From positions 1-64,000 of the forward strand of contig NZ_FKIF01000007.1 of NCBI RefSeq assembly GCF_900078705.1: a stretch of DNA of 64,000 bases. Direction: 5' to 3'. Origin of the DNA: Bordetella ansorpii (GTDB lineage: Bacteria; Pseudomonadota; Gammaproteobacteria; Burkholderiales; Burkholderiaceae_B). The translations under genes were made by a program, and so were the position numbers. This document shows, in pieces, positions 34,724-43,290 of the stretch (position 1 is its first letter; each line of letters opens with the position of its first letter). Under the pieces are notes generated by a model. It saw only the letters and a program-made list of their open reading frames with translations, had not been told where the DNA came from and did not search any database.

Positions 34724-35494
34724 ATGCCAGCTTCTGGTTCTTCCCAGGATGCCGCTACGAACGGCGCACCGGATCTCTTCAAGAGCGAAAACGACGCGCT
34801 CGACAAGGCCCGCTCCGCTTTCGAAAACCCGGATGCCAGTGGACAGGAGTACCGGCAGTCGCTGGGCGAGTTGATCGGGCACTTCGAGCGCCTGATGCGT
34901 GAAACCCGCCGGCTCATCGGCCGCAGCGACCGTGCCGAGCGTGAAATGCACGCGTTGAACATGCAGTTGCAGGCCCTGGCCCAGCAACTCGAATACCGGG
35001 CCACGCACGATGCCCTGACCGGCGTCTTCAACCGCAGCGCGGTCATCGAACTGGCCACCAAGGCGCTGGCCGAGGGCGACGCGGTCATGGTCGTGCTCGA
35101 CATCGACTACTTCAAGCGCATCAACGACGAGTTCGGCCATCCCGCGGGTGACTCGGTCATCCTCGGCATCGTCACTTGCCTGCGCCGCATCGTCGGTGAC
35201 GAGGGCATCATCGGCCGCGTCGGCGGCGAAGAGTTCACGGTGGTGTTGCCAGGCTATCAGTTGCAGCAGGCGGTCGAACTGGCCGAGGCCATGCGCGCCG
35301 CCATTGCCGAGCACCGATTCGAACCCCCGGTCGATCGCCAGATCACCGCCAGCTTCGGCCTCAGCGCCAACACGGGCGGCACCGATTTCGATGCCGCCTA
35401 TGGCCTGGCGGACGAAGCGCTTTACGCCGCCAAGCGCAATGGGCGCAACTGTGTCGAGATCGCACAGCCGGCGCCGCCGGGCGCGGGATCCTGA
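34724..35494 (+). CDS. siaD: Diguanylate cyclase, SiaD-like (GGDEF)
   Basis: A 256-residue soluble cyclase that makes cyclic di-GMP from GTP. A helical N-terminal region (about 20-85, with a predicted coiled coil) probably binds the SiaC protein. The GGDEF domain (about 90-245) has the substrate Asp in DIDYFKRINDEFGH and the active loop RVGGEEF. The allosteric I-site RxxD expected just upstream is absent (GDEG instead), so product inhibition is probably missing. Ribosome binding site AAGGA is present. A terminator follows at 35503-35548, closing the four-gene unit. Confidence 0.88.
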   Translation: MPASGSSQDAATNGAPDLFKSENDALDKARSAFENPDASGQEYRQSLGELIGHFERLMRETRRLIGRSDRAEREMHALNMQLQALAQQLEYRATHDALTGVFNRSAVIELATKALAEGDAVMVVLDIDYFKRINDEFGHPAGDSVILGIVTCLRRIVGDEGIIGRVGGEEFTVVLPGYQLQQAVELAEAMRAAIAEHRFEPPVDRQITASFGLSANTGGTDFDAAYGLADEALYAAKRNGRNCVEIAQPAPPGAGS

Positions 35495-35502
35495 CGCACC
35501 AC

Positions 35503-35548
35503 GCCGGCCGCCCACCCGTTGCGCGGGGCCCGGCCGGCTTTCTCCTTT
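35503..35548 (+). terminator. Intrinsic terminator of the Sia-like operon
   Basis: GCCGGCCG (35503-35510) and CGGCCGGC (35531-35538) form a perfect 8-bp stem starting 9 bases after the siaD stop, followed directly by TTTCTCCTTT. This is the best intrinsic terminator in the window. Confidence 0.75.
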
Positions 35549-35654
35549 CCCGGAATTTTCGCCTGGTTGCGCCTCGTGGTCGAGGCTCGTCCTTTTACGT
35601 GTGGTTGCCTGTTCCGGCTGCGTCTTAGGGTTGCTGTAAGCCCGCCAAAAATAG

Positions 35655-35672
35655 ACTGAACGTCTCAGTTCA
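35655..35672 (+). promoter_or_regulatory. Probable TetR operator of the efflux operon
   Basis: ACTGAACGTCTCAGTTCA contains two nested inverted repeats, ACTGA-N5-TCAGT and TGAAC-N6-GTTCA. It lies 15 bases before the emrA-like ATG, with TAGACT at its left edge as a possible -10 box. Position and symmetry fit repression by the TetR protein encoded as the last gene of the operon. Confidence 0.5.
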
Positions 35673-35686
35673 TTTGGTGAGCCGAA

Positions 35687-36883
35687 ATGCCCACGGAAAG
35701 CCAGCGTCCCGCCTCCGATTCCCGACCAGACTCATCGGACCCGTCCGCGCAGGCGCGCAAGACATCCTCGGCGGCGCCGGAACGGCCCAAGGATGACGAA
35801 GGCGCTGGCGGCGATGCCGGAGCAGAGGGACGCGAGAATCCGCCCAAGCGGCCCGGCAAGAAGCCGTTGATCATCCTGATCGCCGTGGTGCTGGTCATCG
35901 TGCTGGTGGCGCTGGTGTGGTGGTTCCTCACGCGCAACCAGGAATCCACCGATGACGCCTATACCGAAGGCGACGCCGTCAGCATGGCGACGCAGGTCGG
36001 CGGCTACGTGCAGGATCTGCAAGTCCGCGACAATGCCTTCGTGCACAAGGGCGACCTGCTCTTGCGCATCGACCCGCGCGACTACGTCACCCGGCGTGAC
36101 ACCGCGCGCGCGCAGGAGGGCCTGGCCGCCGCGCAGTACGAGCAGGCCAAGGTGCAACTGGCGCTGGCGCAGACACAGTACCCCGCCCAACTCGAACAGG
36201 CCCGCGCGCAGGAGATGCAGGCACAGGCGGCCCTCAAGCGTGCCCAGCAGTCGTACCAGCGCCAGCGCCGCGTCGATGCGCGGGCGACCACGCAGGAAAG
36301 CATCGACGCCGCGGATGCCCAACTGCGCGACGCCCGGGCGGCCGTGCAGTCGGCTCAGGCCCAGGTGCGCATCGCGTCGCAGTCGCCATTGCAGATCGAC
36401 CAGGCCCGCACGGTGGTCGAGCAGCGCGCCAGGCAACTGGACCAGGCGCGCGCGCAGACCGCGCAGGCCGAGCTGGACTTGTCCCGGACCGAACTGCGCG
36501 CGCCCAGCGACGGTTGGGTGACGCGCCGCAACGTGCAACTGGGCAGCTTCGTGCAACCGGGGTCGGCGCTGTTCACGCTGGTGACGCCGCAGCGGTGGAT
36601 CGTGGCGAATTTCAAGGAGTCTCAGCTGGGGCGCATGAATCCCGGCGACAAGGTCGACATCGCCATCGACGCCTACCCCGACCTGGAACTGTCGGGTCAT
36701 GTGGAAAGCATCCAGCAGGGTTCCGGTTCGCGTTTCTCGGCGTTCCCCGCCGAGAATGCCACTGGCAATTTCGTGAAGATCGTGCAGCGCGTGCCGGTGA
36801 AGATCGTGATCGACAGCGGGCTGGATCCCGGGCAGGCGCTGCCGCTGGGCCTGTCCGTGGTGCCGACCGTGGTGGTGAAATGA
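35687..36883 (+). CDS. emrA: EmrA-like membrane fusion protein of a tripartite efflux pump
   Basis: A 398-residue HlyD-family adaptor. A hydrophilic, probably disordered N-terminus of about 58 residues precedes one transmembrane segment (about 60-82). Then come the lipoyl half (STDDAYTEGDAVSMATQVGGYV), a long Ala/Gln-rich alpha-helical hairpin (about 135-265), the second lipoyl half (SRTELRAPSDGWVTRRNVQLGSFVQPG) and the beta-barrel (VANFKESQLGRMNPGDKVDIAIDAYP). It bridges the inner-membrane exporter and the outer-membrane factor encoded next. Its first 58 residues are longer than in E. coli EmrA. Confidence 0.9.
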   Translation: MPTESQRPASDSRPDSSDPSAQARKTSSAAPERPKDDEGAGGDAGAEGRENPPKRPGKKPLIILIAVVLVIVLVALVWWFLTRNQESTDDAYTEGDAVSMATQVGGYVQDLQVRDNAFVHKGDLLLRIDPRDYVTRRDTARAQEGLAAAQYEQAKVQLALAQTQYPAQLEQARAQEMQAQAALKRAQQSYQRQRRVDARATTQESIDAADAQLRDARAAVQSAQAQVRIASQSPLQIDQARTVVEQRARQLDQARAQTAQAELDLSRTELRAPSDGWVTRRNVQLGSFVQPGSALFTLVTPQRWIVANFKESQLGRMNPGDKVDIAIDAYPDLELSGHVESIQQGSGSRFSAFPAENATGNFVKIVQRVPVKIVIDSGLDPGQALPLGLSVVPTVVVK

Positions 36884-36971
36884 GCGGCGCCCGCCGCGCC
36901 AAGCGCCCGGCCGCGCGAGTCGCGGGCGGCGCCGCGATCATGACCTCCCGGCGTGCGGCCAGGGAGGCCGC

Positions 36972-38561
36972 ATGACGCGGGCCGCGGGCGCTGTCGGCGG
37001 GCAGCTCGGCTGGACGCCCCGCGCGAATCCCTGGGCGGTGGCGGTCATCGTCACGCTGGCGGCCTTCATGGAGGTGCTCGACACCACCATCGTCAACGTG
37101 GCCTTGCCGCATATCGCCGGCACCATGTCGGCCAGCTACGATGAGTCCACCTGGGCGCTGACCTCGTATCTGGTCGCCAACAGCATCGTGTTGCCCATCT
37201 CGGCCTTCCTGGGGCGGCTGATGGGCCGCAAGCGCTATTTCCTGTTGTGCATCGTGATGTTCACGGTGTGCTCGTTCCTGTGCGGCATCGCCACCGAATT
37301 GTGGCAACTGATCCTGTTCCGCCTGCTGCAAGGCTTCTTCGGCGGTGGCCTGCAGCCCAACCAGCAGGCCATCCTGCTGGATTACTTTCCGCCGGAAGAC
37401 CGGGGCAAGGCTTTCTCGGTTTCCGCGGTCGCCATCATCGTGGCCCCGATCTTCGGGCCGACGCTGGGCGGGTGGATCACCGATACGTTCTCATGGCGCT
37501 GGGTATTCCTGATCAATGTGCCGGTCGGCGTGGTCACCACGCTGGCGGTGATGCAGTTCCTGGAGGACCCGCCCTGGGAGAAACAGGCCGGGCGCGGATC
37601 GCTGCGCATCGACTACATCGGCATCGGCCTGATCGCGCTGGGCCTGGGCTGCCTGGAGGTGACGCTGGACCGCGGCGAGAACCTGGATTGGCTGTCGTCC
37701 GATGTGATCCGCGTCTCGGCGGTGCTGACGGCCGTGGGGCTGGTGGGCGCGGTGTACTGGCTGCTGTACGCCAAGCGGCCCGTGGTGGATCTGCGCGCGC
37801 TGAAAGACCGGAACTTCGCGCTGGCCTGCGCGTGCATCTTCGGCTTCGCCACGGTGCTGTACGGCAGCGCGGTGCTGATTCCGCAGCTGGCGCAGCAGCA
37901 ACTGGGCTACACGGCCATGTGGGCGGGACTGGTGCTGACACCCGGCGCGGCCATCATCATTTTCGTCATCCCCGTCATCAGCAAGCTCATGCCGCACGTG
38001 CAGACGCGGTTCCTGGTGGCCTTCGGATTCCTGCTGCTGGGCCTGTCGATGGTGTATTCGCACGGGCTGGCGCCCAATATCGACTACCGGACGCTGGCCA
38101 CCATGCGCGCCACCCAATCGCTGGGCATCGGCCTGCTGTTCGTGCCGGTGACGACGCTGGCCTACATCACCTTGCCGCAACGCCTGAACGGCGATGGGAC
38201 GGCGCTGTTCACCATGTTCCGCAACATCGCGGGGTCGGTCGGCATCGCCATGTCCTCGGCGCTGCTGCGCGACCGCACCCAGGTGAGGCAGGCCTATCTG
38301 TCGGAGCACCTCTCGCCGTATGACCCGTCTTTCCAGGAGACGCTGCAGCGAATGGCGCGCTCGATCCAGGATTACGCGCATGTGGCGGGCGACGCCACGC
38401 AGGCCGCGGCCGGACAGATGTACCGCACGCTGATCAACCAGGCGACGTTCCAGGCCTATCAGGACATCTTTGCGTATTGCGCCATCCTGGCCTTCTGCTT
38501 CGTGCCGCTGACGCTGCTGTTTTCCAACGTGAAGAGTTCGGGCGGCGCGCCCGGACATTGA
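36972..38561 (+). CDS. emrB: EmrB-like DHA2 MFS transporter
   Basis: A 529-residue inner-membrane drug/proton antiporter with about 14 hydrophobic segments. Typical EmrB stretches are present: FMEVLDTTIVNVALPHIAG, ESTWALTSYLVANSIVLPISAFLGRLMGRKRYF, GGGLQPNQQAILLDYFPPEDRGKAF and GPTLGGWITDTFSWRWVFLINVPVG. It works with the EmrA-like and outer-membrane proteins to pump lipophilic compounds out of the cell. The ATG is preceded by AGGGAGG. An 88-base spacer separates it from emrA, larger than the other spacings in this operon. Confidence 0.9.
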   Translation: MTRAAGAVGGQLGWTPRANPWAVAVIVTLAAFMEVLDTTIVNVALPHIAGTMSASYDESTWALTSYLVANSIVLPISAFLGRLMGRKRYFLLCIVMFTVCSFLCGIATELWQLILFRLLQGFFGGGLQPNQQAILLDYFPPEDRGKAFSVSAVAIIVAPIFGPTLGGWITDTFSWRWVFLINVPVGVVTTLAVMQFLEDPPWEKQAGRGSLRIDYIGIGLIALGLGCLEVTLDRGENLDWLSSDVIRVSAVLTAVGLVGAVYWLLYAKRPVVDLRALKDRNFALACACIFGFATVLYGSAVLIPQLAQQQLGYTAMWAGLVLTPGAAIIIFVIPVISKLMPHVQTRFLVAFGFLLLGLSMVYSHGLAPNIDYRTLATMRATQSLGIGLLFVPVTTLAYITLPQRLNGDGTALFTMFRNIAGSVGIAMSSALLRDRTQVRQAYLSEHLSPYDPSFQETLQRMARSIQDYAHVAGDATQAAAGQMYRTLINQATFQAYQDIFAYCAILAFCFVPLTLLFSNVKSSGGAPGH

Positions 38562-38572
38562 GCCACGACGAC

Positions 38573-40174
38573 ATGACCTCTCTACGCCCGATTCCGTTTC
38601 GATGGGCCGTCATCGGTCTGGCCGTGCTGGCGGCCGGCTGCACGGTCGGACCCGACTTCCAGCCGCCCGATCCCCAGGCGCCCGCGCAGTATGGCGAGGC
38701 GGCGCGGCAGGAAGGCCGGCAGCCGGACGCGCCGTCGCGCGTGACCATGCAGTCCGAACCGGACCCGCGCTGGTGGCGGGGCTTCGGCGATCCCGTGCTG
38801 GACAGCCTGATCGAGCGTGCCGTGGCCGGCAATCTGACGCTGCGCATGGCGGTGCTGCGCATCGCGCAGGGGCGGGCGCAGACTCAGGCGGCGCAGGCGG
38901 CGGGCCTGCCCAGCATCAGCGCCACGGCCAGCTATAACCGCCAATTGCTCGGGCTGAAGGGCATCCTGCAGTCGCAGGACGCCAGCGGCAAGATCAAGCA
39001 GGCGGTCGGCGACGAGAACGCCGGCCAGGTCGATGGCGCGCTGGATTCGCTGAACCGGCCGACGGGCCTGTTCCAGGTGGGATTCGATGCCTCGTGGGAA
39101 CTCGACCTGTTCGGTCGCGTGCGGCGTGCCGCCGAAGCCAGCGAGGCCCAGACTCAGCAAGCGGTGGAGAGCCGCAACGACGCGCTGGTCAGCCTGCAGG
39201 CGGAGGTGGCGCAGATCTATGCGCAACTGCGTGGCGCGCAGGCGCAGCGGCAGGTGCTGGACAGTCAGTTGGACAGCGCGCGCCAGACGCTGGAACTGAC
39301 GCGCAGCCGCCAGCAATCGGGGTTGGCCAGCGAGCGGGATGTCGCCAGCCAGGCGGGGCAGGTCGCGCAACTGGAGTCCCAACTGCCGGCGACCGATGTC
39401 CAGGCGCAGCAGGCGCGCAACGGCCTGGCGGTGCTGCTGGGCCAGCCGCCCGGCGCGCTGGACCATGAGCTGGCCGCGCCCGCGGCGGTGCCCGCCGTGC
39501 CGCCCGAGGTTCCGGTGGGTCTGCCGGCGTCGCTGGCGCGCCGCCGTCCCGACGTGCGCCAGGCCGAAGCCGCCCTGCATGCGGCCACCGCGCAGATCGG
39601 CGCATCCATGGCGCAGATGTTCCCCGACCTCTCGCTGTCGGGCCAGTTCGGCAGCCGGGCGACCGATGCGGATTATCTGGGCCGTTGGGCCAGCCGCTTC
39701 TGGTCGGTCGGGCCGAGCGTGTCGCTGCCGCTGTTCCAGGGCGGCCGGCTGGTCGCCAACGTGCGCCTGGCGCGCGCGCAGCAGGCGCAGGCCGCGCTGA
39801 ATTACCGGCAGACCGTGCTGGATGCGTTGCGCGATGTGGAGAACGCGCTGGTGGCCTATCGCAGCGACCAGACGCAACGCGCGGCCCTGCAGCGCGCCGT
39901 GGACGAAGCCGAGCGCGCGCACGGGCTGGCCCTGGATGCGTATCGCGCCGGGCTGGGCAGTTTCCTGGACGTGCTGTCGGCGCAGACGCGCGCGCAGCAG
40001 GCCCGGCAGTCCTGGGTGCGATCCAACCTGCAGGTCACCACCGACCTGGTGGCGGTGTACAAGGCCTTGGGCGGGGGCTGGCAGGACGATGCGCGCGCCC
40101 GATCCGCGCCGCCGCCGGTAGGCACCGTGGGCAATGCGGGGCAGGGCGCGCCGCCGCCGGAAACGCCGCAATGA
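38573..40174 (+). CDS. Outer-membrane efflux lipoprotein (NodT/OprM family)
   Basis: A 533-residue TolC-type channel. The signal peptide ends in lipobox LAAGC (residue about 23), followed by TVGPDFQPP, the normal start of mature NodT-family proteins. Two OEP repeats follow, with FDASWELDLFGRVRRAAEA, LPASLARRRPDVRQAEAAL and VGPSVSLPLFQGGRLVANV as landmarks. The C-terminal tail is Pro/Gly-rich. The ATG lies 11 bases after emrB. The stop overlaps the tetR start (ATGA). Confidence 0.9.
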   Translation: MTSLRPIPFRWAVIGLAVLAAGCTVGPDFQPPDPQAPAQYGEAARQEGRQPDAPSRVTMQSEPDPRWWRGFGDPVLDSLIERAVAGNLTLRMAVLRIAQGRAQTQAAQAAGLPSISATASYNRQLLGLKGILQSQDASGKIKQAVGDENAGQVDGALDSLNRPTGLFQVGFDASWELDLFGRVRRAAEASEAQTQQAVESRNDALVSLQAEVAQIYAQLRGAQAQRQVLDSQLDSARQTLELTRSRQQSGLASERDVASQAGQVAQLESQLPATDVQAQQARNGLAVLLGQPPGALDHELAAPAAVPAVPPEVPVGLPASLARRRPDVRQAEAALHAATAQIGASMAQMFPDLSLSGQFGSRATDADYLGRWASRFWSVGPSVSLPLFQGGRLVANVRLARAQQAQAALNYRQTVLDALRDVENALVAYRSDQTQRAALQRAVDEAERAHGLALDAYRAGLGSFLDVLSAQTRAQQARQSWVRSNLQVTTDLVAVYKALGGGWQDDARARSAPPPVGTVGNAGQGAPPPETPQ

Positions 40175-40851
40175 CGCATGAGGCTCCCGCACACCAGGCC
40201 GGCGTGGGCCGCAAGCAGGGCCAGGTGGTCGCCGCCGCCCGCGAACTGTTCCTGGCGCATGGCTTCGACGCCACGACCATGAACATGATCGCTTCCCGCG
40301 CGGACGTCTCCAAGGCCACGCTGTACGCCTACTATCCCGCCAAGGCACAGGTGTTCCTGGCCGTGATCCTCGACGAGAAGCAACGGCTGCACCAGGCGGT
40401 GGCCGACATCGGCCGCGACCCGACCCGATCCACCAGGGAGAAACTGCTGCAGTTCGGGCGTACCGCCATCTGCGGCTACAGCACGCCCGAGCACATCGCG
40501 TTCTTCCGCATGGTGATCGCGGCCACCTTGCGGTTTCCCGAGATCGGGCGGGCGATCGAGTCGGACATGCGTGCGCCGCTGCGGAACCTGGTCGCGGAGA
40601 TCGTCGCGGATGGCGTGCGAACGGGCGAGCTGTCCTGCCCGGATCCCGGCGCCGCCAGCCGCATGCTGCTGGCCATGATGCGCGGCGATATGGTGATGAC
40701 GATGCTGTTCGACCACGAGGCGGCGGAAGTCCTGCAGGCGGATATGGCGAGGCATGTCGAGAACAGCGTGGACGCGTTCATGCGGGCGTGGCACCCATGG
40801 CCGCCGGGCCAGAGCCGATCCCTCGACCCTCGGGGTTCCGCCCCGAGGTGA
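40171..40851 (+). CDS. TetR/AcrR family regulator of the efflux operon
   Basis: A 226-residue repressor. The N-terminal helix-turn-helix is at about residues 15-60 (AARELFLAHGFDATTMNMIASRADVSKATLYAYYPAKAQVF). The ligand domain matches the AefR-like C-terminal type. It is translated from an ATG overlapping the channel gene stop, so it is made with the pump and probably represses it at 35655-35672. The last dozen codons (RSLDPRGSAPR) are encoded by a perfect hairpin (40828-40848), suggesting the true functional end may lie earlier. Confidence 0.87.
   Translation: MTHEAPAHQAGVGRKQGQVVAAARELFLAHGFDATTMNMIASRADVSKATLYAYYPAKAQVFLAVILDEKQRLHQAVADIGRDPTRSTREKLLQFGRTAICGYSTPEHIAFFRMVIAATLRFPEIGRAIESDMRAPLRNLVAEIVADGVRTGELSCPDPGAASRMLLAMMRGDMVMTMLFDHEAAEVLQADMARHVENSVDAFMRAWHPWPPGQSRSLDPRGSAPR
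40828..40848. terminator. Hairpin between convergent tetR and Bug receptor genes
   Basis: CCTCGGGG-TTCCG-CCCCGAGG is a perfect 8-bp stem with a 5-base loop. It lies inside the last codons of tetR and just beyond the stop of the convergent receptor gene. No U-tract is seen on either side. It may act as a weak bidirectional terminator. Confidence 0.45.
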
Positions 40852-40854
40852 CTG

Positions 40855-41859
40855 TCAATCCAGCTTCAGGCCGATCGTCCTGCCCAACTCCTGGTAGAAC
40901 CGCACCTGTTCGCCGACGAACGTGCGCGTCTGGTCGGCGGGCATCAGGCGGGGGATGGACCCCATGCTTTCGACGGAGGCGCGCCACGGCGCGGTCTGCC
41001 GCAGCGTGTCCAACGCCTTGGCCCACGAGGCGCGCACCGGCGCGGACAGGCCCTTCGGCCCATACAGCGCGCTCCAGCCGCTGACCGCCTCCAGCGCGGG
41101 GACGCCGGCCTCGCGCGCGGTCGGCGCACCGGGCAAGTCCTTCAGGCGCTCGGGCGAGGTCGCCACCAACGCCCTGAGCTTGCCGCCCTTGACGGGGCCG
41201 ACCAGCGACGTGACGTTGTTGCACGTGAAGTCCACTTCGCCGGCCAGCACCGCCGTGGTCGCGTCCGCGCCGCCCTTGTACGGAATCTCCACGGCGGCGC
41301 TGCGGGGCAGCCCGGATGACGACAGCAGCGCCTGCGCGGCCAGGTTCAGCACGGTGGCCGGGCCCGAGGTGCTGTAGTTCAGCTTGCCGGGCCGGGCCTT
41401 GATCGCGGCGAGCAGGTCCGCCAGCGTGCGATACGGCGAGCTGGCATTCACCACGCAGGCCATGGGATTCAATTCCAGCAGGCCCAGGATGGTGAAGTCG
41501 TCCCAGCGGTAGCCCAGGCTGGGCTGCAGCGCGGGCAGCACGGCCTGCGACCCTACGCGGGCCAGCAGCAGCGTGTAGCCGTCGGCCGCGGCCTCGCGCA
41601 CGAACTGCGAGCCGACCGCGCCATTGGCGCCGCCCTTGTTCACGACGACCAGGGGTTCCCGGTAGACGCCGCGCAGGTGCGCGGACAGGTTGCGGGCGGC
41701 CATGTCGGCATCGCCGCCGGCCGAAAAGGGCACGACCACGGTGATGGGCCGGGAGGGATAGGCGTCGGCCAGGACGATGGCCGGGCAGGACAGCGGCAGG
41801 GCCAGCGCCAGCGCGCGCAGCGCGGGTCGCAGCCGTGCCGGGAGGGCGGGGCTGTGCAT
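40855..41859 (-). CDS. Bug-type tripartite tricarboxylate transporter receptor
   Basis: A 334-residue periplasmic solute-binding protein with a signal peptide (about 1-31, ending VLADA). The mature start AYPSRPITVVVPFSAGGDADMAAR is the usual Bug pattern. Further landmarks are VVNKGGANGAVGSQFVREA, the carboxylate-contact region and IPYKGGADATTAVLAGEVDF. Such receptors bind carboxylates or small polar acids. No TctA/TctB membrane genes are nearby, which is common for Bug genes in these bacteria. It lies downstream of a second Bug gene in the same direction, 21 bases away. Confidence 0.9.
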   Translation of the reverse strand: MHSPALPARLRPALRALALALPLSCPAIVLADAYPSRPITVVVPFSAGGDADMAARNLSAHLRGVYREPLVVVNKGGANGAVGSQFVREAAADGYTLLLARVGSQAVLPALQPSLGYRWDDFTILGLLELNPMACVVNASSPYRTLADLLAAIKARPGKLNYSTSGPATVLNLAAQALLSSSGLPRSAAVEIPYKGGADATTAVLAGEVDFTCNNVTSLVGPVKGGKLRALVATSPERLKDLPGAPTAREAGVPALEAVSGWSALYGPKGLSAPVRASWAKALDTLRQTAPWRASVESMGSIPRLMPADQTRTFVGEQVRFYQELGRTIGLKLD

Positions 41860-41880
41860 GGGGGCTCTCCGGTGCGCGGC

Positions 41881-42933
41881 TCAGTTGGCCTTCAGGTTGC
41901 GGCGGCTGACCACGGCCTTCCACATGACCGATTCGGTGCTGATGGTCTGCGCCAGTTGCTGCGGCGAGCTGGGCGCGGCGCTGCTGCCCTGGGCTTCCAG
42001 CGCCTTGCGCGTGTCGGCGTTGGCCAGCGCCTGGCCGACGTCGTGCTGGATCCTGGCGACCACGTCCTTGGGCGTGGCAGCGGGCGCCATCAAGGCGAAC
42101 CAGCCCTGCGAATGCAGCTTGGGCAGGCCGGCCTCGGCGGCGGTCGGCAGGTCGGGCAGCATGGCGGAGCGGGTGGCGCCCGTGACGGCCAGCCCGCGCA
42201 CGCGGCCGCTGGACACCAGCGGGGCCAGCGCCGCGATGTTGCCCACCACGAAATCGATGTGGCCGGCCATCAGGTCGGCATAGGCCGCGCTTTCGCCCTT
42301 GTAGGGCACGTGGATGGCGTTCAGCCCGGCCACGTCGGCCAGTTGCTCGGCGGCCATGTGGGTCTGCGTGCCCACGCCGGCCGAGCCGAAGTTGACCTTG
42401 CCCGGCCGTTGCTTCACGTAGTCGACCAGGCCTTGCAGGTCCTTCACCGGCAGCCTGGGATTGACCGCCACCACCATCGGGCCGGTGGCCACGTTGCTGA
42501 TCAGCGCGAAGTCCTTCAGGCTGTAGGGCAGGGTCGAGTAGATGAACGGGTTCACGGTGAACATCGAGCCCGAGGCCAGCAGCAGCGTGTAGCCGTCGGG
42601 GTCGGCGCGCGCCACGCTCTCCGCGCCCACCAGGCCGCCCGCGCCGGGCTTGTTCTCGACCACCACGCTCTGTTTCCAGATCGCGCCCAGGCGCTGGCTG
42701 ACGGCGCGCGCGATGCTGTCGGTGGCGCCGCCCGCCGTGAAGGGCACGATCACGCGCACCGGTTTGTCGGGCCAGTCCGCGGCCCGCGCGGGCACGGCGC
42801 CCAGACAGGCCCCCGCCATGGCCAGGGCCAGCGCCAGGCTCCTGATCAGCAGCGCGCGCCGGGGCCGGGCGCGCGCCGGCAGGGCGGCGGATGAGTCGGA
42901 AAGTGGACGAGTACAGCCTGGTGTGCGATGCAT
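41881..42933 (-). CDS. Second Bug-type receptor
   Basis: A 350-residue periplasmic receptor. The signal peptide is long (about 52 residues, with a basic start and a core ending VPARA). The mature part begins DWPDKPVRVIVPFTAGGATDSIARAVSQRLG and continues with VVENKPGAGGLVGAESVARADPDGYTLLLASGS, GKVNFGSAGVGTQTHMAAEQL and VPYKGESAAYADLMAGHIDF. I chose ATG at 42933 because GGAG precedes it. It is divergent from the LysR gene and thus probably regulated by it, together with the ThDP/SDH-like operon. It may bring in the dicarboxylate that operon uses (inference). Confidence 0.9.
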   Translation of the reverse strand: MHRTPGCTRPLSDSSAALPARARPRRALLIRSLALALAMAGACLGAVPARAADWPDKPVRVIVPFTAGGATDSIARAVSQRLGAIWKQSVVVENKPGAGGLVGAESVARADPDGYTLLLASGSMFTVNPFIYSTLPYSLKDFALISNVATGPMVVAVNPRLPVKDLQGLVDYVKQRPGKVNFGSAGVGTQTHMAAEQLADVAGLNAIHVPYKGESAAYADLMAGHIDFVVGNIAALAPLVSSGRVRGLAVTGATRSAMLPDLPTAAEAGLPKLHSQGWFALMAPAATPKDVVARIQHDVGQALANADTRKALEAQGSSAAPSSPQQLAQTISTESVMWKAVVSRRNLKAN

Positions 42934-43290
42934 GCTTGTCTCCGTTGATGTTCTTGAGAGCGCGCCGCGTCTGGGTGCGGCTGCGTGTGCTGCGCGGATG
43001 CGGGAAAGCGGATGGCGTGAATGCGCGGGGGGCTGGCATGCGCCATGTCGCACGGATGGGCCGTGCGACGCCCGCGGGCCGTGTGGGCGGCGCCGCCGCG
43101 TCTCGTGGCGCGGCGTGCGTGAAAAAGTATTGGTGATTGAACAGGCTTTGCAAAGCGAGTATTTTTCGGCGTGAGCGAAAGCAAAACTTTACGAACGGCG
43201 CCCGCACAGGAGACAAATTCCGCCATCGCCATCCGGCGCCGGGGGAATCCATGGCACGGGTCCAAGGCCATCCCGAAGAGGAGCCGCGCC
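42934..43290. other. Divergent promoter region between Bug receptor and LysR genes
   Basis: 357 bp without a gene. Two symmetric sequences could be LysR sites: the 10-bp palindrome CTTTGCAAAG at 43146-43155, and TTCGGCGTGAGCGAA at 43165-43179, which fits the T-N11-A pattern. The plus-strand ribosome binding site GAAGAGGAG lies just before 43291. Promoter boxes are not clear. Confidence 0.45.
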
